The notes under the pieces are model-generated. The model did no database searches. It had not been told where the DNA came from and worked only from the letters and a program-made list of their open reading frames with translations. 64,000 bases of DNA. Source: Symsagittifera roscoffensis (Eukaryota; Xenacoelomorpha; Acoela; Convolutidae). Positions 43,753 through 58,500 of this stretch are shown here, one piece after another. Where the stretch lies: the NCBI RefSeq assembly GCF_963678635.1, contig NC_087071.1, positions 32,848,141-32,912,140 on the forward strand, given 5' to 3'. Numbering within the stretch: position 1 is the stretch's first letter; each line of letters opens with the position of its first letter. The translations under genes and the position numbers were made by a program.

Positions 43753-46700
43753 GTTTCTATGAATACAATATATATTTTCATAACTGTTCGTTATTGCCAG
43801 GTATTAAGCCGGCGTGCTTTGCTCAAGCAACGCGACTAACGTGGCATAGATTAATCCCTGTGAAAGATGAGCTGCGTGTGCAAAGTTGAGTTTCAATGAA
43901 TACAATATATATGTTTTTACTGTTTCTTAACTGTTCGTTTTTGCCAGGTTTTAAGCAGGCGTGCTTTGATGAAGCAACGCGACTAACGTGGCATAGATTA
44001 AATTCTGTGAAACTTGAACTGCTTGTGCAAAGTTGAGTTTCTATGAATACAAAGTATTTTTTCATAACTTCGTTTTTGCCAGGTATTAAGCCGGCGTGCT
44101 TTGCTCAAGCAACGCGACTAACGTGGCATAGATTAATTTCTGTGAAATATGAGCTGCGTGTGGAAAGTTGAGTTTCTATGAATACAATATATTTTTTCAT
44201 AACTGTTCGTTATTGCCAGGTATTTAGCCGTCGTGCTTTGCTCAAGCAACGCGACTAGTGCGGCATAGATTATTTTCTGGGAAACTTGAGCTGCGTGTGC
44301 AAATTTGAGTTTCTATGATTACAATATATATTTTAATAACTGTTCGCTTTTGCCAGGTATTAAGGTGGCGTGCTTCGCTGAAGCAACGCGACTAACGTGG
44401 CATAGATTAATTTCTGTGAAACTTGAACTGCTTGTGCAAAGTTGAGTTTCTATGAATACAAAGTATTTTTTCATAACTTCGTTTTTGCCAGGTAGTAAGC
44501 CGGCGTGCTTTGCTCAAGCAACGCGACTAACGTGGCATAGATTAATTTTTGTGAAATACGAGCTGCGTGTGGAAAGTTGAGTTTCTATGAATACAATATA
44601 TATTTTCATAACTGTTCGTTATTGCCAGGTATTAAGCCGGCGTGCTTTGCTCAAGCAACGCGACTAACGTGGCATAGATTAATCCCTGTGAAAGATGAGC
44701 TGCGTGTGCAAAGTTGAGTTTCTTTGAATACAATATATATTTTCATAACTGTTCGTTATTGCCAGGTATTAAGCCGGCGTGCTTTGCTCAAGCAACGCGA
44801 CTAATGTGGCATAGATTATTTTCTGCGAAACTTAAACTGCTTGTGCAAAGTTGAGTTTCTTTGTATACAAAATATTTTTTCGTAACTGTTCGTTTTTGCC
44901 AGGTAATAAGCCGGCGTGCTTTGCTCAAGCAACGCGACTAACGTGGCATAGGTTAATCCCTGTGAAATATGAGCTGCGTGTGCAAAGTTGAGTTTATATA
45001 AATGAAATATATATGTTTTTACTGTTTCTTAACTGTTCGTTTTTGCCAGGTTTTAAGCAGGCGTGCTTTGCTCAAGCAACGCGACTAACGTGGCATAGAT
45101 TAATTTCTGGGGAACTTGAGCTGCGTGTGCAAATTTGAGTTTCTATGAATACAATATATATTTTCATAACTGTTCGTTTTTGCCAGGTATTAAGGTGGCG
45201 TGCTTTGCTGAAGCAACGCGACTAACGTGGCATAGATTAATTTCTGTGAAACTTGAACTGCTTGTGCAAAGTTGAGTTTCTATGAATACAAAGTATTTTT
45301 TCATAACTTCGTTTTTGCCAGGTAGTAAGCCGGCGTGCTTTGCTCAAGCAACGCGACTAACGTGGCATAGATTAATTTCTGTGAAATACGAGCTGCGTGT
45401 GGAAAGTTGAGTTTCTATGAATACAATATGTATTTTCATAACTGCTCGTTATTGCCAGGTATTAAGCCGGCGTGCTTTGCTCAAGCAACGCGACTAACGT
45501 GGCATAGATTAATCCCTGTGAAAGATGAGCTGCGTGTGCAAAGTTGAGTTTCAATGAATACAATATATATGTTTTTACTGTTTCTTAACTGTTCGTTTTT
45601 GCCAGGTTTTAAGCAGGCGTGCTTTGATGAAGCAACGCGACTAACGTGGCATAGATTAAATTCTGTGAAACTTGAACTGCTTGTGCAAAGTTGAGTTTCT
45701 ATGAATACAAAGTATTTTTTCATAACTTCGTTTTTGCCAGGTATTAAGCCGGCGTGCTTTGCTCAAGCAACGCGACTAACGTGGCATAGATTAATTTCTG
45801 TGAAATATGAGCTGCGTGTGGAAAGTTGAGTTTCTATGAATACAATATATTTTTTCATAACTGTTCGTTATTGCCAGGTATTAAGCCGTCGTGCTTTGCT
45901 CAAGCAACGCGACTAATGCGGCATAGATTATTTTCTGGGAAACTTGAGCTGCGTGTGCAAATTTGAGTTTCTATGATTACAATATATATTTTCATAACTG
46001 TTCGTTTTTGCCAGGTATTAAGGTGGCGTGCTTTGCTGAAGCAACGCGACTAACGTGGCATAGATTAATTTCTGTGAAACTTGAACTGCTTGTGCAAAGT
46101 TGAGTTTCTATGAATACAAAGTATTTTTTCATAACTTCGTTTTTGCCAGGTAGTAAGCCGGCGTGCTTTGCTCAAGCAACGCGACTAACGTGGCATAGAT
46201 TAATTTCTGTGAAATACGAGCTGCGTGTGGAAAGTTGAGTTTCTATGAATACAATATATATTTTCATAACTGTTCGTTATTGCCAGGTATTAAGCCGGCG
46301 TGCTTTGCTCAAGCAACGCGACTAACGTGGCATAGATTAATCCCTGTGAAAGATGAGCTGCGTGTGCAAAGTTGAGTTTCAATGAATACAATATATATGT
46401 TTTTACTGTTTCTTAACTGTTCGTTTTTGCCAGGTTTTAAGCAGGCGTGCTTTGCTGAAGCAACGCGACTAACGTGGCATAGATTAAATTCTGTGAAACT
46501 TGAACTGCTTGTGCAAAGTTGAGTTTCTATGAATACAAAGTATTGTTTCCTAACTTCGTTTTTGCCAGGTATTAAGCCGGCGTGCTTTGCTCAAGCAACG
46601 CGACTAACGTGGCATAGATTAATTTCTGTGAAATGTGAGCTGCGTGTGGAAAGTTGAGTTTCTATGAATACAATATATTTTTTCATAACTGTTCGTTATT

Positions 46701-47000
46701 GCCAGGTATTAAGCCGTCGTGCTTTGCTCAAGCAACGCGACTAATGCGGCATAGATTATTTTCTGTGAAACTTGAACTGCTTGTGCAAAGTTGAGTTTCT
46801 ATAAATACAATATATATGTTTTTACTGTTTCTTAACTGTTCGTTTTTGCCAGGTATTAAGCAGGCGTGCTTTGCTCAAGCAACGCGACTAACGTGGCATA
46901 GATTAATTTCTGTGAAACTTGAACTGCTTGTGCAAAGTTGAGTTTCTATGAATACAAAGTATTTTTTCATAACTTCGTTTTTGCCAGGTATTAAGCCGGC
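43753..47000 (+). repeat. Satellite higher-order unit of 1,658 bp with 828-bp half repeat
   Basis: The marker GTGAAAGATGAGCTGCGTG occurs at about 43,859, 45,517 and 46,345. 43,823-44,065 and 45,481-45,723 are the same sequence. The offset equals about 12 monomers and is almost exactly twice the 828-bp offset to the third copy. Confidence 0.8.
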
Positions 47001-49619
47001 GTGCTTTGATCAAGCAACGCGACTAACGTGGCATAGATTAATTTCTGTGAAATATGAGCTGCGTGTGGAAAGTTGAGTTTCTTTGAATACAAATTATTTT
47101 TTCATAACTGTTCGTTTTTGCCAGGTAATAAGCCAGCGTGCTTTGCTCAAGCAACGCGACTAACGTGGCATAGATTAATCCCTGTGAAACATGAGCTGCG
47201 TGTGCAAAGTTGAGTTTCTATAAATACAATATATATGTTTTTACTGTTTCTTAACTGTTCGTTTTTGCCAGGTATTAAGCAGGCGTGCTTTGCTCAAGCA
47301 ACGTGACTAACGTGGCATAGATTAATTTCTGGGAAACTTGAGCTGCGTGTGCAAATTTGAGTTTCTATGAAAACAGTATATATTTTCATAACTGTTCGTT
47401 TTTGCCAGGTAATAAGCCAGCGTGCTTTGCTCAAGCAACGCGACTAACGTGGCATAGATTAATCCCTGTGAAACATGAGCTGCGTGTGCAAAGTTGAGTT
47501 TCTATAAATACAATATATATGTTTTTACTGTTTCTTAACTGTTCGTTTTTGCCAGGTATTAAGCAGGCGTGCTTTGCTCAAGCAACGTGACTAACGTGGC
47601 ATAGATTAATTTCTGGGAAACTTGAGCTGCGTGTGCAAATTTGAGTTTCTATGAAAACAGTATATATTTTCATAACTGTTCGTTTTTGCCAGGTATTAAG
47701 CCGGCGTGCTTTGCTGAAGCAACGCGACTAACGTGACTTAGATTAATTTCTGTGAAATTTGAACTGCGTGTGGAAAGTTGAGTTTCTTTGAATACAAATT
47801 ATTTTTTCATAACTGTTCGTTTTTGCCAGGTAATAAGCCGGCGTGCTTTGCTCAAGCAACGCGACTAACGTGGCATAGATTAATCCCTGTGAAACATGAG
47901 CTGCGTGTGCAAAGTTGAGTTTCTATAAATACAATATATATGTTTTTACTGTTTCTTAACTGTTCGTTTTTGCCAGGTTTTAAGCAGGCGTGCTTTGCTC
48001 AAGCAACGTGACTAACGTGGCATAGATTAATTTCTGGGAAACTTGAGCTGCGTGTGCAAATTTGAGTTTCTATGAAAACAGTATATATTTTCATAACTGT
48101 TAGTTTTTGCCAGGTATTAAGCCGGCGTGCTTTGCTGAAGCAACGCGACTAACGTGGCTTAGATTAATTTCTGTGAAACTTGAACTGCTTGTGCAAAGTT
48201 GAGTTTCTATGAATACAAAATAATTTTTCATAACTGTTCGTTTTTGCCAGGTATTAAGCTGGCGTGCTTTGCTGAAGCAACGCGACTAACGTGGCATAGA
48301 TTAATTTCTGTGAAATATGAGCTGCGTGTGGAAAGTTGAGTTTCTATGAATACAATATATATTTTCATAACTGTTCGTTATTGCCAGGTATTAAGCCGTC
48401 GTGCTTTGCTCAAACAACGCGACTAATGCGCATAGATAATTTTCTGTGAAACTTGAACTGCTTGTGCAAAGTTGAGTTTCTATAAATACAATATATATGT
48501 TTTTACTGGTTCTTAACTGTTCGTTTTTGCCAGGTATTAAGCAGGCGTGCTTTGCTCAAGCAACGCGACTAACGTGGCATAGATTAATTTCTGTGAAACT
48601 TGAACTGCTTGTGCAAAGTTGAGTTTCTATGAATACAAAGTATTTTTTCATAACTTCGTTTTTGCCAGGTATTAAGCCGGCGTGCTTTGATCAAGCAACG
48701 CGACTAACGTGGCATAGATTAATTTCTGTGAAATATGAGCTGCGTGTGGAAAGTTGAGTTTCTATAAATACAATATATATGTTTTTACTGGTTCTTAACT
48801 GTTCGTTTTTGCCAGGTATTAAGCAGGCGTGCTTTGCTCAAGCAACGCGACTAATGCGGCATAGATTATTTTCTGTGAAACTTGAACTGCTTGTGCAAAG
48901 TTGAGTTTCTATAAATACAATATATATGTTTTAACTGGTTCTTAACTGTTCGTTTTTGCCAGGTATTAAGCAGGCGTGCTTTGCTCAAGCAACGCGACTA
49001 ACGTGGCATAGATTATTTTCTGTGAAACTTGAACTGCTTGTGCAAAGTTGAGTTTCTATGAATACAAAGTATTTTTTCATAACTTCGTTTTTGCCAGGTA
49101 TTAAGCCGGCGTGCTTTGCTCAAGCAACGCGACTAATGCGGCATAGATTATTTTCTGTGAAACTTGAACTGCTTGTGCAAAGTTGAGTTTCTATAAATAC
49201 AATATAAATGTTTTTACTGGTTCTTAACTGTTCGTTTTTGCCAGGTATTAAGCAGGCGTGCTTTGCTCAAGCAACGCGACTAACGTGGCATAGATTAATT
49301 TCTGTGAAACTTGAACTGCTTGTGCAAAGTTGAGTTTCTATGAATACAAAGTATTTTTTCATAACTTCGTTTTTGCCAGGTATTAAGCCGGCGTGCTTTG
49401 CTCAAGCAACGCGACTAACGTGGCATAGATTCATTTCTGTGAAATATGAGCTGCGTGTGGAAAGTTGAGTTTCTGTGAATACAAATTATTTTTTCATAAC
49501 TGTTCGTTTTTGCCAGGTAATAAGCCGGCGTGCTTTGCTCAAGCAACGCGACTAATGCGGCATAGATTATTTTCTGTGAAACTTAAACTGCTTGTGCAAA
49601 GTTGAGTTTCTATAAATAC

Positions 49620-52600
49620 AATATATATGTTTTTACTGTTTCTTAACTGTTCGTTTTTGCCAGGTATTAAGCAGGCGTGCTTTGCTCAAGCAACGTGACT
49701 AACGTGGCATAGATTAATTTTTGGGAAACTTGAGCTGCGTGTGCAAATTTGAGTTTCTATGAAAACAGTATATATTTTCATAACTGTTCGTTTTTGCCAG
49801 GTATTAAGCCGGTGTGCTTTGCTGAAGCAACGAGACTAACGTGGCATAGATTAATTTCTGTGAAATATGAGCTGCGTGTGGAAAGTTGAGTTTTTTTGAA
49901 TACAAATTATTTTTTCATAACTGTTCGTTTTTTCCAGGTAATAAGCCGGCGTGTTTTGCTCAAGCAACGCGACTAATGCGGCATAGATTATTTTCTGTGA
50001 AACTTGAACTGCTTGTGCAAAGTTGAGTTTCTATAAATACAAAATATATGTTTTTACTGTTTCTTAACTGTTCGTTTTTGCCAGGTATTAAGCAGGCGTG
50101 CTTTGCTCAAGCAACGCGACTAACGTGGCATAGATTAGTTTCTGTGAAATATAAGCTGCGTGTGGAAAGTTGAGTTTCTTTGAATACAAATTATTTTTTC
50201 ATAACTGTTCGTTTTTGCCAGGTAATAAGCCGGCGTCCTTTGCTCAAGCAACGCGACTAACGTGGCATAGATTAATCCCTGTGAAACATGAGCTGCGTGT
50301 GCAAAGTTGAGTTTCTATAAATACAATATATATGTTTTTACTGTTTCTTAACTGTTCGTTTTTGCCAGGTATTAAGCAGGCGTGCTTTGCTCAAGCAACG
50401 TGACTAACGTGGCATAGAATAATTTTTGGGAAACTTGAGCTGCGTGTGCAAATTTGAGTTTCTATGAAAACAGTATATATTTTCATAACTGTTCGTTTTT
50501 GCCAGGTATTAAGCCGGTGTGCTTTGCTGAAGCAACGAGACTAACGTGGCTTAGATTAATTTCTAAGAAATTTGAACTGCTTGTGCAAAGTTGAGTTTCT
50601 ATGAATACAAAATAATTTTTCGTAACTGTTCGTTTTTGCCAGGTACTAAGCCGGCGTGCTTTGCTCAAGCAACGCGACTAACCTGGCATAGATTAATTTC
50701 TGTGAAATTTGAGCTGCGTGTGGAAAGTTGAGTTTCTTTGTATACAAAATATTTTTTCATAACTGTTCGTTTTTGCCAGGTAGTAAGCCGGCGTGCTTTG
50801 CTCAAGCAACGCGACTAACGTGGCATAGATTAATCCCTGTGAAACATGAGCTCCGTGTGCAAAGTTGAGTTTCTATAAATACAATATATATGTTTTTACT
50901 GTTTCTTAACTGTTCGTTTTTGCCAGGTATTAAGCAGGCGTGCTTTGCTCAAGCAACGTGACTAACGTGGCATAGATTAATTTCTGGGAAACTTGAGCTG
51001 CGTGTGCAAATTTGAGTTTCTATGAAAACAATATAGATTTTCATAACTGTTCGTTTTTGCCAGGTATTAAGCCGGCGTGCTTTGCTCAAGCAACGCGACT
51101 AACGTGGCTTAGATTAATTTCTGTGAAACTTGAACTGCTTGTGCAAAGTTGATTTTCAATGAATACATATAAATTTTCATAACTGTTCGTTTTTGCCAGG
51201 TATTAAGCCTTCGTGCTTTGCTCAAGCAACGCGACTAACGTGGCATAGATTAATTTCTGTGAAATTTGAGCTGCGTGTGGAAAGTTGAGTTTTTTTTAAT
51301 ACAATATATATTTTCATAACTGTTCGTTTTTGCCAGGTATTAAGCCGGCGTGCTTTGCTCAAGCAACGCGGCTAATGTGGCATAGATTGTTTTCTGTGAA
51401 ACTTGAACTGCTTGTGCAAAGTTGAGTTTCTTTGTATACAAATTGTTTTTCATAACTGTTCGTTTTTGCCACGTAATAAGCCGGCGTGCTTTGCTCAAGA
51501 AACGCGACTAACGTGGCATAGATTAGTTCCTGTGAAACTTGAACTGCATGTGCAAAGTTGAGTTTCTACGAATACAAAATATTTTTTCATAACTGTTCGT
51601 TTTTGCCAGGTATTAAGCCGGCGTGCTTTGCTCAAGAAACGCGAATAACGTGGCATAGATTAATCCCTGTGAAACATGAGCTGCGTGTGCAAAGTTGAGT
51701 TTCTATAAATACAATATATGTTTTTACTGTTTCTTAACTGTTCGTTTTTGCCAGGTATTAAGCAGGCGTGCTTTGCTCAAGCAACGTGACTAACGTGGCA
51801 TAGATTAATTTTTGGGAAACTTGAGCTGCGTGTGCAAATTTGAGTTTCTATGAAAACAGTATATATTTTCATAACTGTTCGTTTTTGCCAGGTATTAAGC
51901 CGGTGTGCTTTGCTGAAGCAACGAGACTAACGTGGCATAGATTAATTTCTGTGAAATATGAGCTGCGTGTGGAAAGTTGAGTTTTTTTGAATACAAATTA
52001 TTTTTTCATAACTGTTCGTTTTTTCCAGGTAATAAGCCGGCGTGTTTTGCTCAAGCAACGCGACTAATGCGGCATAGATTATTTTCTGTGAAACTTGAAC
52101 TGCTTGTGCAAAGTTGAGTTTCTATAAATACAAAATATATGTTTTTACTGTTTCTTAACTGTTCGTTTTTGCCAGGTATTAAGCAGGCGTGCTTTGCTCA
52201 AGCAACGCGACTAACGTGGCATAGATTAGTTTCTGTGAAATATAAGCTGCGTGTGGAAAGTTGAGTTTCTTTGAATACAAATTATTTTTTCATAACTGTT
52301 CGTTTTTGCCAGGTAATAAGCCGGCGTGCTTTGCTCAAGCAACGCGACTAACGTGGCATAGATTAATCCCTGTGAAACATGAGCTGCGTGTGCAAAGTTG
52401 AGTTTCTATAAATACAATATATATGTTTTTACTGTTTCTTAACTGTTCGTTTTTGCCAGGTATTAAGCAGGCGTGCTTTGCTCAAGCAACGTGGCATAGA
52501 ATAATTTTTGGGAAACTTGAGCTGCGTGTGCAAATTTGAGTTTCTATGAAAACAGTATATATTTTCATAACTGTTCGTTTTTGCCAGGTATTAAGCCGGT

Positions 52601-53740
52601 GTGCTTTGCTGAAGCAACGAGACTAACGTGGCTTAGATTAATTTCTGTGAAATTTGAACTGCTTGTGCAAAGTTGAGTTTCTATGAATACAAAATAATTT
52701 TTCGTAACTGTTCGTTTTTGCCAGGTACTAAGCCGGCGTGCTTTGCTCAAGCAACGCGACTAACCTGGCATAGATTAATTTCTGTGAAATTTGAGCTGCG
52801 TGTGGAAAGTTGAGTTTCTTTCTATACAAAATATTTTTTCATAACTGTTCGTTTTTGCCAGGTAGTAAGCCGGCGTGCTTTGCTCAAGCAACGCGACTAA
52901 CGTGGCATAGATTAATCCCTGTGAAACATGCGCTCCGTGTGCAAAGTTGAGTTTCTATAAATACAATATATATGTTTTTACTGTTTCTTAACTGTTCGTT
53001 TTTGCCAGATATTAAGCAGGCGTGCTTTGCTCAAGCAACGTGACTAACGTGGCATAGATTAATTTCTGGGAAACTTGAGCTGCGTGTGCAAATTTGAGTT
53101 TCTATGAAAACAATATAGATTTTCACAACTGTTCGTTTTTGCCAGGTATTTAGCCGGCGTGCTTTGCTCAAGCAACGCGACTAACGTGGCTTAGATTAAT
53201 TTCTGTGAAACTTGAACTGCTTGTGCAAAGTTGATTTTCAATGAATACAAAATAAATTTTCATAACTGTTCGTTTTTGCCAGGTATTAAGCCTTCGTGCT
53301 TTGCTCAAGCAACGCGACTAACGTGGCATAGATTAATTTCTGTGAAATTTGAGCTGCGTGGGAAAGTTGAGTTTTTTTGAATACAATATATATTTTCATA
53401 ACTGTTCGTTTTTGCCAGGTATTAAGCCGGCGTGCTTTGCTCAAGCAACGCGGCTAATGTGGCATAGATTGTTTTCTGTGAAACTTGAACTGCTTGTGCA
53501 AAGTTGAGTTTCTTTGTATACAAATTGTTTTTCATAACTGTTCGTTTTTGCCACGTAATAAGCCGGCGTGCTTTGCTCAAGAAACGCGACTAACGTGGCA
53601 TAGATTAGTTCCTGTGAAACTTGAACTGCTTGTGCTAAGTTGAGTTTCTACGAATAGAAAATATTTTTTCATAACTGTTCGTTTTTGCCAGGTATTAAGC
53701 CGGCGTGCTTTGCTCAAGAAACGCGAATAACGTAGCATAG
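49620..53740 (+). repeat. Satellite higher-order unit of 2,082 bp, two copies
   Basis: 50,483-50,668 and 52,565-52,750 are nearly identical, and flanking markers keep the 2,082-bp offset (about 15 monomers). The second copy has lost 9 bp at about 52,490, where GCAACGTGGCATAG replaces GCAACGTGACTAACGTGG. Confidence 0.82.
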
Positions 53741-55579
53741 GTTTATTTCTGTGAAATTTGAGCTGCGTGTGGAAAGTTGAGTTTTTTTGAATACAATATA
53801 TATTTTCATAACTGTTCGTTTTTGCCAGGTATTAAGCCGGCGTGCTTTGCTCAAGCAACGCGGCTAATGTGGCATAGATTGTTTTCTGTGAAACTTGAAC
53901 TGCTTGTGCAAAGTTGAGTTTCTTTGTATACAAATTGTTTTTCATAACTGTTCGTTTTTGCCACGTAATAAGCCGGCGTGCTTTGCTCAAGAAACGCGAC
54001 TAACGTGGCATAAATTAATCCCTGTGAAACATGAGCTGCGTGTGCAAAGTTGAGGGTCTATAAATACAATATATATGTGTTTACCGTTTCTTAACTGTTC
54101 GTTTTTGCCAGGTATTAAGCCTTCGTGCTTTGCTCAAGCAACGCGACTAACGTGGCATAGATTAATTTCTGTGAAATTTGAGCTGCGTGTGGAAACTTGA
54201 GTTTCTATGAATACAATATATTTTTTCATAACTGTTCGTTTTTGCCAGGTATTAAGCCGGCGTGCTTTGCTCAAGGAACGCGACTAACGTGGCATAGATT
54301 AGTTCCTGTGAAACTTGAACTGCTTGTGCAAAGTTGAGTTTCTACGAATACAAAATATTTTTTCATAACTGTTCGTTTTTGCCAGCTATTAAGCCGGCGT
54401 GCTTTGCTCAAGAAACGCGACTAACGTAGCATAGGTTAATTTCTGAAATTTGAGCTGCGTGTGGAAAGTTGAGTTTTTTTGAATACAATATATATTTTCA
54501 TAACTGTTCGTTTTTGCCAGGTATTAAGCCGGCGTGCTTTGCTCAAGCAACGCGGCTAATGTGGCATAGATTGTTTTCTGTGAAACTTGAACTGCTTGTG
54601 CAAAGTTGAGTTTCTTTGTATACAAATTGTTTTTCATAACTGTTCGTTTTTGCCACGTAATAAGCCGGCGTGCTTTGCTCAAGAAACGCGACTAACGTGG
54701 CATAAATTAATCCCTGTGAAACATGAGCTGCGTGTGCAAAGTTGAGTTTCTATAAATACAATATATATATGTGTTTACCGTTTCTTAACTGTTCGTTTTT
54801 GCCAGGTATTAAGCCGGCGTGCTTTGCTCAAGCAACGCGACTAACGTGGCATAGATTAATTTCTGTGAAACTTGAACTGCGTGTGATAAGTTGAGTTTCT
54901 ATGAATACAATATATATTTTCATAACTGTTAGTTTTTTCCAGGTAGTAAGCCGGCGTGCTTGGCTCAAGCAACGCGACTAACCTGGCATAGATTAATTTC
55001 TGTGAAATTTGAGCTGCGTGTGGAAAGTTGAGTTTCTATGAATACAATATATATTTTCATAACTGTTCGTTATTGCCAGGTATTAAGCCGGCGTGCTTTG
55101 CTCAAGCAACGCGACTAATGTGGCATAGATTATTTTCTGTGAAACTTGAACTGCTTGTGCAAAGTTGAGTTTCTTTGTATACAAAATATTTTTTCATAAC
55201 TGTTCGTTTTTGCCAGGTAATAAGCCGGCGTGCTTGGCTCAAGCAACGCGACTAACTTGACATAGATTACTTTCTGGGAAGCTTGAGCTGCGTGTGCAAG
55301 TTTGAGTTTCTACGAATACAATTTATATTTTCATAACTGTTCGTTTTTGCCAGGTATTAAGGTGGCGTGCTTTGCTGAAGCAACGCGACTAACGTGGCAT
55401 AGATTAATTTTTGTGAAACTTGAACTGCTTGTGCAAAGTTGAGTTTCTATGAATACAAAGTATTTTTTTTATAACTTCGTTTTTGCCAGGTATTAAGCCG
55501 GCGTGCTTTGCTCAAGCAACGCGACTAACGTGGCATAGATTAATTTCTGTGAAATACGAGCTGCGTGTGGAAAGTTGAG

Positions 55580-58500
55580 TTTCTAATACGGTATGTTTTT
55601 TAAAACGTTGGTTTTGCCAGGTTTCAAGCCAGCGTGTTTTGATCAAGCAACGCGACTGAAGTGGTATAGATTTATTTCGGTGAAATTTGAGTTGCATTTG
55701 TAAAATTGAGTTTCCATGGATACAAAAGATGTTATTCGACACTTCGTTTTTACAAGGTATTAAGCCGGCGTGCTTTGTTCAAGCGCCGCAACTAATGTGG
55801 CATGGATTAATTTCAGTGAAACTTGAGCTACGTGTGCAATCATGAGTTTCTATGAAGACAAAAGATGTTATTCAACCCTTCGTTTTTGCCAAGTATTAAG
55901 CCGGCGTGCTTTGCCCAAGCAACGCGACCAACGTGACATAGATTATTTTCTTAGAAAAATTGAACTGCTTGAGCAAAGTTGAGTTTATGATTACGAAATA
56001 TTTTTTCATTACTGTTCGTTTTTGCCAGGTATTAAACAGGCGTGCTTTGCTGAAATAGCGCGACTAACGTGGCATGGAATAATTTCAGTGAAACTTGAGC
56101 TAAGTGTGCAATCTTGAGTTTCTATGAAGACAATGTATTTTTTTAAACTTTGTTGACAGGTATTAAGCCGGCGTGTTTTGCTCAAGCAACGCGACTAACC
56201 TGGCATAGAATAACTTCGGTGAAATCAAAGCCGTGTTTCATCGTTTATTTTCTATGAATACAAAATGTTTTTTTTTTGGAATTTGTTTGTTTTTGCCAGG
56301 TGTTAAAACGGCGCGGCGTAGCACAAGCAATGCGAATAACGTAGCATAAATTCGGTGAAATTTGAGCTGCGTAAGCAATTTTGCAATTTTATGAATACAG
56401 TATGTTTTAAAGGTTGGTTTTGTCCAGGTATTAAGCGGGCGATACTTGCTCAAGCAACGCGACTAGCACGGCATAAAGTCAGTGAAACTTGAGCTGCGTC
56501 AGCTCAATTTAGTTTTTGTTAATACGGTATAATTTTAAATACGTCGTTTTATGCCAGGTTTTAAGCCGGCGTGTTTTGCTCCACGACTAAAGGGGTATAG
56601 TTTTTTTTGTTGAAATTTGAGCTGCTTTTGTAAAGTTGAGTTTCCATGAATACAAAAAGTTTTGTTCAACACTTCGTTTTTGCCAGTTTTTAAGCTGATG
56701 TGCTTTGTTCATGCAACGCGACTAGACTGGCATAGACTAATTTCGGTCAAACGAAAGCCGTGTTTGCAACGTTGAGTTTCTATGAAATCAAAATGTATTT
56801 TTCCGAAGTTTGCTTGTTTCTGCCTGGTGTTAAGCCGTCGTGTTTGCTGAGGCAACGCGACTAACACGGCATAAGTTCAGTGTTTGTTTTTGGCAGGTAT
56901 TAAACCGATGCGGCTTTGCACAAGCAATGCGAATAACGTGGCATAAATTGAGTGAAATTTGAGCTGCGTCAGCAAAGTTGAATTTCTATGAATACAGTAT
57001 ATAAGTTAAAGGTTACTTTTTGGATAGTATAAAGCCGGCGTTATTTGCTCAAGTAATGCGACTAACATGGCATGAATTCGGTGACACTTGAGCTGCGTCA
57101 GCTCAATTGAGTTTTTGTGAATACGGCATTTTTTTAAAACGTTGGTTTTGCCAGGTTTTAAGCCGGCGTGTTTTGATCAAGCAACGCGACTAAAGTGGTA
57201 TAGATTTATTTGGGAGAAATTTGAGTTGCATTTGTAAAGTTGAGTTTCCATGGATACAATAGATGTTATTCAACACTTCGTTTTTACCAGGTATTAAGCC
57301 GGCGTGCTTTGTTCAAGCGCCGCGACTAACGTGGCATTGGTTAATTTCAGTGAAACTTGAGCTACGTGTGCAATCTTGAGTTTCTATGAAGACAATCTAT
57401 TTTTTTTAAACTTTGTTGACAGGTATTAAGCCGGCGTGTTTTGCTCCACGACTAAAGGGGTATAGTTTTTTTTCCGTTGAAATTTGAGCTGCTTTTGTAA
57501 AGTTGAGTTTCCATGAAAACAAAAAATTTTATTCAACACTTCGTTTTTGCCAGTTTTTAAGCTGATGTGCTTTGTTCATGCAACGCGACTAGACTGGCAT
57601 AGACTAATTTCGGTCAAACGAAAGCCGTGTTTGCAACGTTGGGTTTCTATGAAATCAAAATGTATTTTTCCGAAGTTTGCTTGTTTCTGCCTGGTGTTAA
57701 GCCGTCGTGTTTGCTGAGGCAACGCGACTAACACGGCATAAGTTCAGTGTTTGTTTTTGGCAGGTATTAAACCGATGCGGCTTTGCACAAGCAATGCCAA
57801 TAACGTGGCATAAATTGAGTGAAATTTGAGCTGCGTCAGCAAAGTTGAATTTCTATGAATACAGTATATAATTTAAAGGTTACTTTTTGGATAGTATAAA
57901 GCCGGCATTATTTGCTCAAGTAATGCGACTAACATGGCATGAATTCGATGACACTTGAGCTGCGTCAGCTCAATTGAGTTTTTGTGAATACGGCATTTTT
58001 TTAAAACGTTGGTTTTGCCAGGTTTTAAGCCGGCGTGTTTTGATCAAGCTACGCGACTAAAGTGGTATAGATTTATTTGGGAGAAATTTGAGTTGCATTT
58101 GTAAAGTTGAGTTTCCATGGATACAATAGATGTTATTCAACACTTCGTTTTTACCAGGTATTAAGCCGGCGTGCTTTGTTCAAGCGCCGCGACTAACGTG
58201 GCATTGGTTAATTTCAGTGAAACTTGAGCTACGTGTGCAATCATGAGTTTCTATGAAGACAAAAAATGTTATTCAACACTTCGTTTTTGCCAAGTATTTA
58301 GCCGGCGTGCTTTGCTCCACGACTTAATGGGTTTAGATTTTTTTTCGTTGAAATTTGAGCTGCTTTCGTAAAGTTGAGTTTCCATGAATACAAAAAAATG
58401 TTATTCAACACTTCGTTTTTGCCAGTTATTAAGCTGATGTGCTTTGTTCAAGCAACGCGACTAGCCTGGCATAGACTAATTTCGGTGAAACGAAAGCCGT